Assembly (NCBI GenBank): GCA_002286715.1
Contig: NSJX01000005.1
Coordinates: 935,959-999,958 of the forward strand
DNA length: 64,000 nucleotides
Direction: 5' to 3'
Source of the DNA: Dentipellis sp. KUC8613
Taxonomy: Eukaryota > Basidiomycota > Agaricomycetes > Russulales > Hericiaceae
Shown: in pieces, positions 12,063-23,186 of the stretch
Layout: each line of letters opens with the position of its first letter
How positions within the stretch are numbered: position 1 is the stretch's first letter
Translations under genes and position numbers: made by a program
The notes under the pieces: generated by a model
The model's input: the letters and a program-made list of their open reading frames with translations, nothing else
What the model was told of the DNA's origin: nothing
Database searches by the model: none

Positions 12063-12940
12063 AAGGATGGTTTTCTGGATAGGGTGGTTTGGGTAAGAGT
12101 CTGCGGGTGGTGAGCTTTGTGGGTTTGTTGTGTGAGGTGGGTGGAGCGATTTGTTCTGGTGGGATGTGACCAGCGGGCTGGGCAGGGGTAGAAAATGGTA
12201 TGTACGCCCACTGAGCATGCGCTTCGTCCTACAGGATGCTGACCGTTCTGCTTATGATGCAGCCGATTGTATCATATCTAGGTTTTGTAATAAGGGAGCG
12301 TCCGGAACACATCCACCCCCAGCGTACGGGAGCCTGTACCAGCGGAATTCTTAGCATCAACAATTCTGCGCATACCACTACCGTCAGCACTACTCGTATC
12401 TCAACAGCGTCAAGCTACCATGCAGTATCCTCCGACGCGCCTGACGGGTCTTTTGGCACGCTGACTTCTGCATATCCTACTTTGGCTATCCACGGTGGAT
12501 TTACTATGACTAGAATAGGGCTAACGAAATTTCCTGAACATCGGATAACAGCGGCGCAACCGCACAAGCGCCATTCACTGTAAGTGAGTACGTGCCCGAT
12601 GCCAGCGTGCAGGCTGATCGACACCGTGGCTCTCCTCCTCCAGCCTCAATTCACTCATCACACATACACTGCCTCATCCAAAACATTCCTGCCTGTGCAT
12701 CTGAACATTGTCAGTCAAGGTCGGTCCTAGATATCCGACGACTTCCGGCTTGAGGCTTGAAACTCGAAGCCCATATTATTGTATGCGCGCCGGTCCCACA
12801 GGAAAACCCGGGCCGTTCGTCATAGCCGGCGTCATCGACGGCAAGCAATTCCGAGATCTACGGCTGTGCCAGTAAGCGAGCGACTCAACACAAGAGCCTG
12901 TGCCGGCCGCCTCTGACACCCTGCTCGAGTTTCGCAGCTT
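12063..12940. other. Intergenic, nothing recognised
   Basis: This is the start of a gene-poor stretch of about 2.3 kb. The ORFs are short and lack splice-supported extensions. Confidence 0.45.
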
Positions 12941-13060
12941 CGTGGCATAGAGCCAATGTTCGTGGCATAGAGCCAGTGTTCGTGGCATAGAGCCAGTGTT
13001 CGTGGCATTGCGCCAGTGTTCGTGGCATTGGGCCAGTGTTCGTGGCATTGAGCCAATGTT
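12941..13060. repeat. 20-bp minisatellite, six tandem units
   Basis: Six contiguous units of consensus CGTGGCAT(A/T)G(A/C/G)GCCA(G/A)TGTT fill the interval exactly. Variation is confined to a few positions. A decayed seventh unit (13061-13080) and a partial unit near 13119 follow. The unit length is not a multiple of three, so reading frames rotate and the repeat is unlikely to be coding. Confidence 0.95.
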
Positions 13061-13080
13061 TCCATCGTGCCAATCATGTT

Positions 13081-14056
13081 CGTTGCAGAATACGAATTTC
13101 CATCGCCTTGGACTGATGTTTGTGGCATTGAGTGCCAGTCGTCGTAATGTCTTGCATTTCCCGAGGTCGAGCTTGCTCCGTTCAGATTCCCCCCCCCCTC
13201 CCCCTTCTCTGCCATCATCACCGAATCGTGTTTCAACCCCGCATGCCGCAAATACTCGTGTACTTGTCTCCAATCCCTCATCTGCCGCTAGCCCATCTCC
13301 TTGCCATCCTCTTGTCACTTTACCGGAGCCCTGCCCCTGTCTTTATTCTCCTATCTACCTGCTACTCGTGCTCATGTAGCATTCTCCTCTGCGGCACACG
13401 TCCATTTACACATTAATTAACCATCCCCCTCTGGTGCCCGTCAGCCTAGTCCGAGCTGAGAACTGTCGGGATGGGTATTTGAGTTGTCGCAGTTCAGTCT
13501 CCAATGTATACACATCACACCTGATGTCCTCAGATGGCAACCAAGCACGAAGTCTCCACTCGCTCGGACGCACTTCACGATTACCGGCATTATAAATGAG
13601 AATACTTAGTGTTTGACACATGCTACGGACATTGATTTCGCTGGACTCTGAAGCAATTGGCGATACGTCTCTCGCATACCAATTCCGGGGTTTCTTGGTG
13701 GCGCACTTACATATGGGTCATTGGGCCGCTTGCGAGATTCATGCACAATATTGCACAGCACGCATTCTACGTACATTGTGCAGTCTCGCATTCGTGGTAC
13801 CGATATGCCCGTTGATCCTCTTCCCGTGCTCACTGCTCACTCCATGCATTGGATCTGCAGGGTAACATTGGGTAGATGGTTGCCGGTGTTCTAGATATGG
13901 TGTTCTTGTGTTGCTCATCTACCCTCTGTTTTCCTGTATGTGACAATAAATTGGATGGGACGTGGGTGCTCCGCGATGTGGTACTGCGCCGTGCCATGTG
14001 GCGCGGATAGGGCCGTTCCTCAATGGGACCTCCCCCGAATTATAACTCCTCCTCCT
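13081..14056. other. Intergenic, nothing recognised
   Basis: It contains a poly-pyrimidine run (about 13,190-13,210) and short ORFs only. No gene could be supported. Confidence 0.4.
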
Positions 14057-14087
14057 CCTCCTCCAGTGAAGCGCTCACTGGAGGAGG
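14057..14087. repeat. Perfect hairpin, 13-bp stem and 5-base loop
   Basis: The left arm CCTCCTCCAGTGA (14057-14069) and right arm TCACTGGAGGAGG (14075-14087) are exact reverse complements around the loop AGCGC. The stem extends out of a CTC trinucleotide run. It lies about 340 bases before the secreted-protein gene. No function is known. Confidence 0.85.
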
Positions 14088-14339
14088 GGACTGACTCAAG
14101 CAACAGATATATCGCCGGCTTGTCACACACTCTCGCAACCGAGTAGAACGGGACGGGTCATGCAAAGCACGGTCGCTATGCTCCATCCGGCGGCCTCACG
14201 AATGGAATTGAACGTTGACGTCTCGGTTCTTCCATGAGGATGGCAGTCTCCGGTGAACGTACAGGTTATTATGGGTACCTGCCTTCTATTGTCTTGCTGT
14301 CATTGATGCTCGTTCAGCCAGGGGGGGCGTCAGAATGTG

Positions 14340-14347
14340 TATAAAGG
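14340..14347 (+). promoter_or_regulatory. TATA box of secreted-protein gene 1
   Basis: TATAAAGG lies about 78 bases before the start codon at 14425. The paralogous gene at 36.2-37.1 kb has a TATAAAG at a similar distance. Confidence 0.55.
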
Positions 14348-14424
14348 CTCTGTCAATGGTGCTCACCTCGTTGACCATCCAGCGACCCCCTCGCGAGGTG
14401 CTTCACGCGTAGTTGATCAACATC

Positions 14425-15282
14425 ATGAAACTGCTCTCTCTTCTTTTCGGATCGCTTTCAGTGTCCGCGGTGCTCATCGCCGCACACCCTGGCCCGGTTC
14501 TCGTGTCTCAAGCCACGGAATCCGCGTTCGACGCATTGTGAGTCTACCACCAGATCGCACACTTCTCTTTGTTGATCTCTTTTGCAGTGCAAACGACACC
14601 GCGGAGGCCAACGCTGAAGAATACTGGTTCCGCTATGAAGCAAGCGACGTGACCTCGAAGACGACGATCCTGGAACTCGCTACTCGTCCGGGCCAGAAGG
14701 TATGCTCGTGCTCGAAGATCTCCTTGTTTGCGCTTGCTGAATCTGCATCTGCATCTGGTCCAGGACTACGACGACCAGGCTTACAAATGGATCTCTACGG
14801 ACGCGAGCAAAGTCGACAGACGTGAGTATTGTAGTGTCTCGTACAGACGTCGACATGATGGAGTATTGACTCGTAAATGCAGCGCGGTCCGGCCGCATCC
14901 CAGCGATCTACGTGCTGAACTCTGGCTCCCGTGCGAGGATTCTCGGCGCCGCGAAGGACTTCGACACCCAGGTCGGCAAGAAGGAAGCGACGGAGTACGT
15001 GAAGAAGGTCAACGAGCACGATGACGTCGGGATCCAAGGAGTTGCGAAATTGACGGGCGGGAAGACGACGTTGGAGGTATTCCGCGGGAGCGTGAAGCGG
15101 TCGGTCTTCAAGCTGTCTAACTCGGGAAGCTCCCAGTAAGCTTCATTTACTATAACTTCTCTATGGGGTACACTCATGGAATGGTTGGGTCCGCTGGTAG
15201 GTTCCTGACGTGGACTGGTCAGACAAAGTCCAAGACCGCTAGCAAGGCCGATCAAGCACTGTTGAACAAGTTCTGGACTTGA
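14425..15282 (+). CDS. Small secreted protein 1 (uncharacterised family)
   Basis: About 200 residues. It begins with a signal peptide, MKLLSLLFGSLSVSAVL, with likely cleavage near IAAHP. No known domain is recognised. The mature part contains EEYWFRYEASDVTSK, a YDDQAYKWISTDASKVDRP segment, SGRIPAIYVLNSGSRARIL, NEHDDVGIQGVAKLTGG and a Ser/Lys-rich end closing with LLNKFWT. Introns (GT-AG) begin near 14537, 14701, 14822 and 15136. A paralogue with the same intron positions lies at 36224-37115 (-). A protein secreted to the wall or medium is inferred; enzyme or structural roles cannot be separated. Confidence 0.8.
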
Positions 15283-15692
15283 TCTGTCGCCCGTGCACCG
15301 GACACATTTTGTTGCCTTCGGACTGAGTGCATAGTCCCTTTCATTGTATGTAATTGGCGGGAAGCGTGGATCCGACTGTGCAAAGCAAGCAGCGCGCATT
15401 GACATTGATGGGTGTATCTTACGATGTTTTATCGCAATTTGGGACATTTATATTTTCAATATACGATTGTCTGCATAAGCTGCACGTAGCCGTAATGTTG
15501 GGTAGAAATTGGATTTCTCCGGGCGCCCGGGCGTTACTCGGAAACCTTTGTCTTCCTTCCATCACCTGTTTTGAGTCAATAAAAGAACTTCCTCATTCTG
15601 CCTCCAACTCCCGGGCCTGCATGTGAGTATAGTGCAATGCTTGATCAACTTGGTGTTCACGATACCAGTGTTTGCACGCCCCCGCGTTTGCC
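15283..15692. other. Intergenic between secreted-protein gene 1 and F-box gene 1
   Basis: No coding exon is supported. It probably holds the 3' region of the left gene and the promoter of the right gene. Confidence 0.45.
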
Positions 15693-17396
15693 ATGTCGGC
15701 TGCCGATTCCACGTCATCCCGAGATCACCCAGGTATGTCTCGTCATCGGGCTCGCTCGAGGAAAAGATGGTTGATCTGAATCGTTTCGGAAGATCATATT
15801 GAACACACTGATGGTGTCTGTGTCATCGATCCTGCCTGGTTCTCGTCGGAAGGCATCCTAAAGGATAGTATACCCGAATCTCGCGCCCGCACACGAGAAC
15901 ATATCGAAACCCAAGTAGCCTCGCTGGCGCCTGGCCTTGTGCTTTCTGACGCCTCATGGGCATGCTCTTCAGCACTCAATTCAGCTTTCGCCACTCAATC
16001 GACCTTAGTACTAGTGCCTCTCCGCCAACAGCTCATCCACTACAACGCCCTTGCTCCCGTCAACGTGCTGCCCGCGGAGCTACTCTTAGACATCTTCACG
16101 TGCCTCGTGCTGGATCCAGCGACTCCCATATGGCTGGCTAACCAATACCTCGCGTGGACGAGCGCGGTTTGCACATATTGGCGGCAGACTGCGCTGTCCT
16201 TCGCAGATCTCTGGACGCGCATCGACCTCCTTCGCGGCGCGCTCGCCTCGCGCGCCTTCGCGTGCTCCCATCCTCACCCTGTCTCCGTGGACTTCACAAT
16301 CCCCCACCGCTACCGGCGACCCACCGACCTCCAGGATGTACGTACGGCGATCCACACGCACGCAGCGCGCATCGAGCAGATGGCGTTCGCCATCCCTGCC
16401 GGCGCGTGCGACGCGCTCCTGGGACGCTTTCCCCCCGCACTCCCACTCCTCCACACGCTCACCTTGGAACGCGCAGGCGGCTCAAGCGCGCTCGTCGTCC
16501 CCGACCCCGCACGCCTCCAGAGCTGCTCGTCCATCGCACACGCCGCCACGCCCGCACTGCGGAGCCTCACGCTAGTGAACATGACGCTGCCGTGGAGGCT
16601 CGCGCTGTTCCGCGGGCTGACCGCGCTCCGCGTGGAAGCGACCTCCTCGTCGCAGTGGGGTGTGCCGAGTCTACAGGAGTTCCTCGACGTGCTCACAGCG
16701 TGTCCGGAGCTGCAGGAGTTGGCGCTCAAGAACGCAGGGCCGATGCCGCGCCCGCTGACCCCGCCGGCGCGCCCGCTCGCGCTGCCGAGGCTGCGCAAGT
16801 ACACGGGCATATTCACAGATTCTCTGTACGACGACTCCATGCGCGGCGCGCACATCCTGTCGCACCTGTGCCTGCCGCGCTCTGCGGACCTGGTGCTCAC
16901 GAGCTCCGGACGGCTGCTCGTGCACGGGCCGCACGACTCGGAATCGCTCCTGGCGCGGTTCGACACGCTGCAGCTGAAAGCCCGGAGCCTGCTGTTCTCG
17001 TCTGCAGACACGGGCACAGGGTCTCTTGAGGTTGTTGTGGGCGCGAGCGGTCAGCACTTGCCTACGTTCCTCCCTCTCCCCGGTATTCGCACCGTCGTCG
17101 TCAGCGCCGCGGATAAGCTGGACATGGAATACCGGGTGCCTGTGATGATCGCGCAGCTGGCCATGGACCGGCTGGATACGATTCGTTTGGAGGGCATATC
17201 ACTGCACTCTGCACCCAAACTTCTGTGGAAGGCACGTCGTGTGGGCATGAAGAACTTGAAGCTGCAGATGGTAGACGTGCCGGAAGCAGACCCGGCGAGG
17301 GAACGTGAGTTGAAAGAATGGGTGGGTTCGCTTGAGTTGGCTTTGGCCGAGGCGTATGTTGTGGGTCAGTACGCCATACGGACGGTTTCGTACTAG
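15693..17396 (+). CDS. F-box/leucine-rich-repeat-like protein 1
   Basis: About 550 residues. Exon 1 is short (ATG at 15693, MSAADSTSSRDHP), with a GT-AG intron to about 15794. The long second exon holds an N-terminal helical segment (ESRARTREHIETQVA) and then the F-box, YNALAPVNVLPAELLLDIF. After it come the conserved TSAVCTYWRQ and LWTRIDL, and a long irregular leucine-rich region to VSY at the end. F-box proteins of this type recruit substrates to SCF ubiquitin ligases through Skp1. The target is unknown. It is the first of four related genes in the window. Confidence 0.85.
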
Positions 17397-17937
17397 CGTA
17401 CAACGTGTAGTTAGGATATGTACAGTTTCACGGACTTTTCCGTACCGCCCCTCTCGTACGCACCTCGTGTATACCGCCCACCTCAGTGTCTTTCTTCCTG
17501 CGCGCTGAGGTGAGCCAGTTCCCATTCTCGTATTGTGTTACCGTTTACTTACGAGCCCGTAGCGATACCGCGTATCTTTAGGTATATATTTAATCATTAG
17601 CGTCTTTCTTCCTGCGCTGAGCGATACCGTGTATCTTTAGCCTGAAACAGCGTATACGAATAAATGACAGTTGTAATTCATAAATTCAGCGTGTTGACAA
17701 CATGCCTTTCGTTCTACCTCTGCTTTCACTAGCCAAGTTGAGACCCATGGTCCAGGTGTGCATGCATTCTTCAAAGTTCAAGTCGTCTTTGCAAATGGAC
17801 ACCCAGGAAACGAAATTTCGATCTCCTTGACTACATCAGCTAAGACCTTGTGGATCGTAACAAGTAGTGGTGACACGGCAGGCACGACTTCTAGTACTCT
17901 TACATTACAAAAAAGAGGCATAGGAAAACTATACAAG
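17397..17937. other. Intergenic downstream of F-box gene 1
   Basis: No gene is seen. It contains the imperfect duplication listed separately and the 3' flank of the minus-strand tRNA gene. Next to that gene, on the RNA-sense strand, there is a TTTT and then a TTTTTT run, which suits RNA polymerase III termination. Confidence 0.45.
17489..17640. repeat. Imperfect local duplication
   Basis: TCTTTCTTCCTGCGC (17489-17503) recurs at 17603-17617. AGCGATACCG(C/T)GTATCTTTA (17561-17580) recurs at 17620-17639. The order is the same but the spacer is lost in the second copy. Confidence 0.7.
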
Positions 17938-18041
17938 TGCTCGGTGTGAGGATCGAACTCACGACCTCAGGATTAATCCGCCGAAGGGCGGCTCATACGT
18001 AAATATGAGACCTGCGCTCTAACCAGCTGAGCCAACCAAGC
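17938..18041 (-). tRNA. tRNA-Met(CAU), elongator type, with a 30-nt intron (copy 1)
   Basis: The 74-nt mature form folds as a cloverleaf. The acceptor stem GCTTGGT pairs with ACCGAGC and the discriminator base is A. The D stem is GCTC/GAGC, the anticodon loop CTCATAA with anticodon CAT, and the T arm GTGAG-TTCGATC-CTCAC. The intron lies after the base 3' to the anticodon, the canonical site. It carries TATGAG complementary to CTCATA plus a CCGCC/GGCGG hairpin. A-box (TGGCTCAGCTGG) and B-box sequences are intact, and T runs follow the gene. Two near-identical copies lie at 23.1 and 26.3 kb. Confidence 0.93.
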
Positions 18042-18740
18042 ACACTTTAGTTCATCACAAGTGCCACTATAAGCTACCAATTCTCCATGATAGCCTTATA
18101 ATTATTTGTGTGCTACCACAGACCAGAATCAAGGGCAGCCAGTCGCGGGCAGTAGCAGCAAAATCACGCATTTTATTTCTTAGCAGGGACCTCGATGGTC
18201 CGTGTGTATAGCACCTTGTTGTGTACCCCTCGGAGTAGGAGGGCCAAGAGCCGAGGCGCCGGCTGCGCACGATCTACGCAAGCCAGCTGCCCCGCGCGGA
18301 CTCCGAATGCCATGCGTATGGTCCGCCCGCCGCCGCGCAGCACTAGTACTGGCACTGAGCATATCAGATAGGTCAATGTCACGCCACAAACGCCCCATGC
18401 ACCGTGCACCGTGCACCGTACACCCATGTCCTGCCCTCGCAGCCTGAGCTTCATTACTTCTCCTACGGCAGACGGACGGGCAGACCGGGGGATTGGGATC
18501 CTCGAGAGGCGTGGTGGGATGGAGGCATGCATATGGTACGCATTACACGCAAGAACTCAGATACTAATATATCCTACACCTCGCCAGTCGGTACATGCTG
18601 CACGTCTAAGGCTATATGCTATCCTACGCTATGCTATGCTATGCAAGATGGTCCACGATCCACGTCCGCATACTCAAGACACCAGACACCAGACACCAGA
18701 CGCACCACACACACGCATACACGCATACATCCACCTGCAC
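18042..18740. other. Intergenic with simple repeats
   Basis: No gene is seen. It includes GTGCACC-type triplets near 18,400 and the microsatellite block listed next. Confidence 0.45.
18625..18735. repeat. Microsatellite-rich stretch
   Basis: It has repeated GCTAT units (18625-18644), three to four GACACCA units (from about 18678), and CA/ACGCATAC repeats just before the stop of the ZIP transporter gene. Confidence 0.8.
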
Positions 18741-20174
18741 CTACGCCCACTTGCCCAACAGCGCCATCAGCGCACACCCGAGACACATGCACGCGAGCGC
18801 ATACGCGACCTTCCAGTCGCTCGCATTGCGCATGTCCTTGTTGAAGATAAACTCGTGCGCGAGCAGCTCGACGAGCGCGGTGTAGATGAGGATGCCCGCG
18901 CTGAGCGCGTCGAGCACGCCCGAGACGATGCTCGCGCGCGTGCTGTCCGGGTTGTACGTCGTGCGCACGCCGAGCCCGATCGCGATCCCGATCGGCGTCG
19001 TCAGCCCGTACAGGCACGCCGCCGCGAGCGGGATGTGGTTCAGCCGCGCGGGCAGCTTGATGAATGCGAGGCGCGAGCCGAGCCCGAGGCCTTCGAAGGT
19101 TTCTGGTGGTGCGTCGTGTGCTTGAGCATGCGTATAGCTGACGAAGAGGGAGGGAGGAGACGTACGGTGGAAAACAAGCACGACGAGCAGCGTTTTGAAT
19201 TCCTCGTCGACAGCGAGCGTCAAGCCGATCAGCACACTGCACCGACACACACAGCGGATCAGCCTCCACCCGATAATCCCCACACAAGCAACGCGCACGC
19301 ACCTATGCAGCACAACACCAAACTCCAGAATCGCAATCCCGATCACCTGCGCGGTCGCCGAGTCGCCCATATCGCTCTCATCGTCGTCATCGTCGTCCTC
19401 GTCGCCCTTGCGGTGCTGGTGCTCGTGCGCACTGAGCGCCTTCTCCGAGTCGTACTCCTTCGGCTGCAGCTGTGCCTGGGGCTGCAGCTGCACGGGCACC
19501 TCCGCGAGGTCGAGCGAGGACGTGCGCTCGCGCTCGCGGTTGCTGCTCTCGGGCCCGTGCGCGGCGTGGCTGCCGACGTCGTGCCCGTGCGGGTCGTGCG
19601 AGACGCCGAGCTTCTTGAGCTTCGCCGTGCCGATGCGGAACGCAAGCAGCTCGACGATGAAGATGAGGTAGATCGAGGCGAGCGCGATGGCGAGCGCGTA
19701 GGGCTGCGAGATGAAGAGCAAAATGAGTGTGCGGTGAGTTCGCCATTTGTGAATCGAGGGAGAGGGAGAGACGCACGTATTCCGTCCAGCCAGATCCGAG
19801 GCAGGGCGAACCGAGCTCCTCGATGGCCGGGTCGAGGAGGTGGATGAACGCGGTGGCGATGATCACGCCCGAGCCAAAGTACTTCGCAAAGCTGCCCCAC
19901 AATCAGCTCTCGTGACACCGTACAAGAAGAAGAAGGAAAAGAAGACGCACTCAAATAGCCAATGCGGGACGCCGAGCCAGCGCGTGCGCCGCGCGAGGAC
20001 GGGGAAGAGCGCGCCGCAGGTGCCGCCGACCCAGATGATGAAGATCGCGGCGACGCGCAGGCCGAAGAAGGTGTCCGCGCCGCCGCCCGAGCCGCAGTTC
20101 GGTGCGTCCGCGTCTGCGCTGGGGTCAGGCGAGGCGGTGGGGTCGGGGAGGGGCGTCGAGAATGGGCTCGACAT
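18741..20174 (-). CDS. ZIP-family zinc/iron transporter (Zrt/Irt-like)
   Basis: A plasma-membrane or organelle importer of zinc or iron, about 390 residues with eight predicted helices in four or five exons. The start MSSPFSTPLPDPTASP is at 20174. Helix 2 carries GSGVIIATAFIHLLDPA. A long cytosolic loop after helix 3 is rich in charged residues and His (HEHQHRKGDEDDDDDDESD), the usual variable metal-binding loop. It is followed by VIGIAILEFGVVLHRSVLIG, the ZIP signature with metal-binding His and Glu in helix 4, and by EGLGLGSRLAF in helix 5. The protein ends MALLGKWA. Introns are inferred near 19908, 19770, 19300 and 19165. The family is certain; the metal is inferred. Confidence 0.92.
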
Positions 20175-22842
20175 TTTGCGCGGCGAAGTCGGTGTCTCGG
20201 AACGGGGTCACGCGAGAGGGGGGATCGGTCGTGATGGGCGAGTGTTGCACGCCTGCGCCGAGGGGTAGAAAAGGGAACGGCGGGAGGGGGGCGAGGAGAG
20301 GGTGACCGGGAGGGTCGAGGGCGCGAGGGGGCGACGTGCGGACGGGCCTGAGATGCGAGGATGATCAGTATGAAAACCCCCGACTGCGGCGGTCCTCCTC
20401 CTCTGCCCTCCTCCAGATCCCATCGCCCGCGATTCAGATGACGCCAGGCTGACTAACCCTCTTCCGCGTTGCTGCCGCTGTTTCGCCTGTGTCGCGCCTC
20501 GACATGCTGCCAAGTATGAAATGAAGACCACGTTGTATCGCTCGCAGAGACAACAAGTAAGTGAGTAGCCTTACGAGCGCATCTTCAGCGATCGCGCAGT
20601 CAAGAGGCAATTATCAATGCAGACGCATAGCCGGAGTCGCCCGGAGCGGCGCGCCGGCACGCGGGGCGGGGACCCTCGCGGTCGCCCTCGCCCAGCCACT
20701 CGCCATCGATCCATTGCCAGCCAATCACGCGCGCCCAAATCCATGCTGACTCCCCGCCGACGCTGTACACATGTGCTCCGCGACGCCATGCTCCCCACAG
20801 TCGAGGCTCGAGAATCGAGCACCTGCCACGGCCGGCCTCGTGCTCCTCCAGCATGACCGTATCCCAGCATCCTTAAGCTTGGAGTAATTCCGACGGTGGT
20901 ATGAATGATTGCAGTCAGGACTCGGACTCGAGCTGGTAATATCACACTAATTGCATGCAGCTCGCGTCGGGGACTGGAACGCTGCAGGTCCAATTGCAAA
21001 CTTACCGCGTTGCGTCGGTGCACAAAGCGGGCCGTTCTGTCCCAGGCTCGCAGCGCGGGGCCTGCCGCCCACCGCTGCGGTTCTCGTTCTCGCTGCCATT
21101 CCCGATAGCGATTGCAAAAATACGCGCCAGCCGTGCCTGTGCACTGCTCTACGACTTCTGGCCGCCAGTTGCGCTCTGAGGCCTTCGGTCGCCGCGGCCC
21201 TCAAGGATGAAGCGACTGCTGCTAGGTGAAACATGCGAAAATGCAGCGCATCGACGACTGCACCAGTCGCTCTGCATACCTCTCCACGTGGATTGCAAAC
21301 CGATGCGGCGGTAGCAATACAAACAGAAAATAAAAAGGGGGACATGATGCTCACTGCGAGGGTCCCGTTGACGGCTGATGCTCCATTAACCAGCACCAGC
21401 ACCAGTACTCCTGGACTGAATTGAACCGTAAATTTCACCGCACGCAACAAGGAAAAACAGGCACACACCGGGGACTGGGGCACCGAAAAGTAGACCGCAG
21501 GGCGAGTTGCAGCGGTCGTCCACCCGCTTAAACCCGCCTAAATGATAGTCAATGGATCCCTATATTCGTGTACGTTATCCACACGAAGTAACTGCTGTAT
21601 CTGTCCAAGAGTTGGCAAGCACCGCCCCGCTTCGAAGCCTGAAGAGCAGACTGACACCTGCCCCGAGAGCCTGTGGATAGGGTGGTAGAGCTGTACCAGC
21701 CGGGCACCACGGGCTCAATGCCGCAAGCGTGTAGGGCAGGTTCCAAGACGGGATACGACATCCGAGAACGAGGACAGCCGCAGTCGGATGCCTGGCGCCA
21801 GCAGCGTTCCTGGCCGCCCACAGATCCTCACTGCCACTGTCCATCCCTGCCACTGCCTCTGCCGCTGTCAAACCCAGGAACGTCAATACTCAACACCACC
21901 CAAATGCGTCCATGCAAACGCCCAATATGCACCGAGGCGTTCCATATTGGAAGGCCCTGCCCTGGCGCCGGGTGAGAGTGTCGGCGATCAGCGCGCGGAC
22001 ATGCATGCGCGCTGCTCAGGTTGGTAGGCGTATTTCCTTTCGCGATGGTATATCTTTTTTTTTCGGCACTCCGCGCGTCTCAAAAGTCGACGTCTGCGAG
22101 CCCGCGACACGCTATGCACCCTCCGTGCTCGTCGGTCTGCACGCCCACCACGTGGAGAATGGACAATCCAGCCGCTGAAACAGCACAACGAGGGCAGAGA
22201 GGGCGATAGTATCGCTGCATTAAGCGAGCGGCGGGAAGCGGGGCGGCCGTAGAGAGACTGCAGTGTCACGGAGCCTGAGGGTCAATTTTTGCGCGGAAAG
22301 AGCCTGAGGGCGCTCTGATTTCCTGGAGCTACATCCCGGACCTACGGATTGCCCAAAAAAAAACTTTGGACGTGGGTGGGGCGTGCGGTGTCGTTTCAGC
22401 AATGCGGCATGAGAATTGGGCGTCGGCGGACTCGGTCTTGGAGCGCGACGAGTTGGGTAGGTGGCATTATTTTGGCAAGTGGTGCCCGTTTGCGCCGTGC
22501 CGTCCCGCGATGGCGTGTGTGAAAGAGCGGCATATGCAAGTGAAGGAGGAGAAAAGGGGGAGTCACTGGAATGCTGGTGTACACGGCGTCTTTGGGGTCG
22601 GTGCTTTTGTGATAAGTAGGCTGGTTGCAGCTGCGCCAGTGTAAGCATTGCGAAGACTGCCGACGACATTTAGTTCATTATCCGTCAAAGTCAGTGGAGG
22701 AAGAGCGGCGTGCTGATACTCGCACTGACTGGCTGGGAAATTCGTCACTTCTAGTTGTATCTGGACAGGTAAGAGGATCAGTTGGGTTGAAGAAGGTTGG
22801 GATCCGACTTGTTCAAGGAACCAGATCTGACGTGGGGTGGCA
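20175..22842. other. Gene-poor region, nothing recognised
   Basis: About 2.7 kb with only short ORFs lacking splice-supported continuation. Its first few hundred bases are probably the promoter of the ZIP gene. A weak inverted similarity between about 20.95-21.2 kb and 21.6-21.9 kb is noted but not trusted. Confidence 0.4.
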
Positions 22843-22888
22843 AGATTAGATTAGATCGCATCTCCCAAGAGCAGATTAGATTAGATCG
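22843..22888. repeat. Direct repeat AGATTAGATTAGATCG, two copies
   Basis: The 16-mer occurs at 22843-22858 and 22873-22888, about 200 bases before the second tRNA-Met gene. A shorter form (AGATTAGATCG) lies about 60 bases before the third tRNA copy. A link to the tRNA genes is speculative. Confidence 0.6.
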
Positions 22889-23082
22889 TGAGATCGAGAC
22901 AGATCTGCGCGTGTTGCAGTCGCGCCGCTTCCACTCCGAGTCCGAAATCAGGCATGAAATTTCGGTGCAGGTTGTTGCCAAGAAGCAGAGTCCACTCGGG
23001 GGACGACATGATTTCACGACAAGATCATCAACCCCTCAACTCACCATGCCACCATGACGCTGTATCTCTCTACTAGAGACAT

Positions 23083-23186
23083 GCTTGGTTGGCTCAGCTG
23101 GTTAGAGCGCAGGTCTCATATCTTCATATGAGCCGCCCCTCGGCGGTGTAATCCTGAGGTCGTGAGTTCGATCCTCACACCGAGCA
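23083..23186 (+). tRNA. tRNA-Met(CAU) with a 30-nt intron (copy 2)
   Basis: The mature sequence matches copy 1. The intron differs at several bases (loop TCTTCA instead of TTTACG; CCCCTCGGCGGTGTA at its end). The anticodon-pairing TATGAG and the CCGCC/GGCGG stem are kept. A TTTT lies about 22 bases downstream. Confidence 0.93.

Noticed and set aside
12941..13060. CRISPR-like array
   Set aside because: The units are contiguous with no spacers, and this is a eukaryotic genome; it is a minisatellite.
17938..18041. Reading the intron-containing tRNA as tRNA-Ile(UAU)
   Set aside because: The loop CTCATAA places U33 before CAU. Acceptor stem and discriminator A fit tRNA-Met, and the intron site is then canonical.
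18411..19847. 478-aa plus-strand ORF opposite the ZIP transporter
   Set aside because: Low-complexity Arg/His-rich translation, antisense to clear transmembrane exons with ZIP motifs.
20950..21900. Inverted duplication in the gene-poor region
   Set aside because: Short shared strings (around a PTAAVLVL-like translation) occur in opposite orientation, but similarity is patchy and could be chance in GC-rich DNA.
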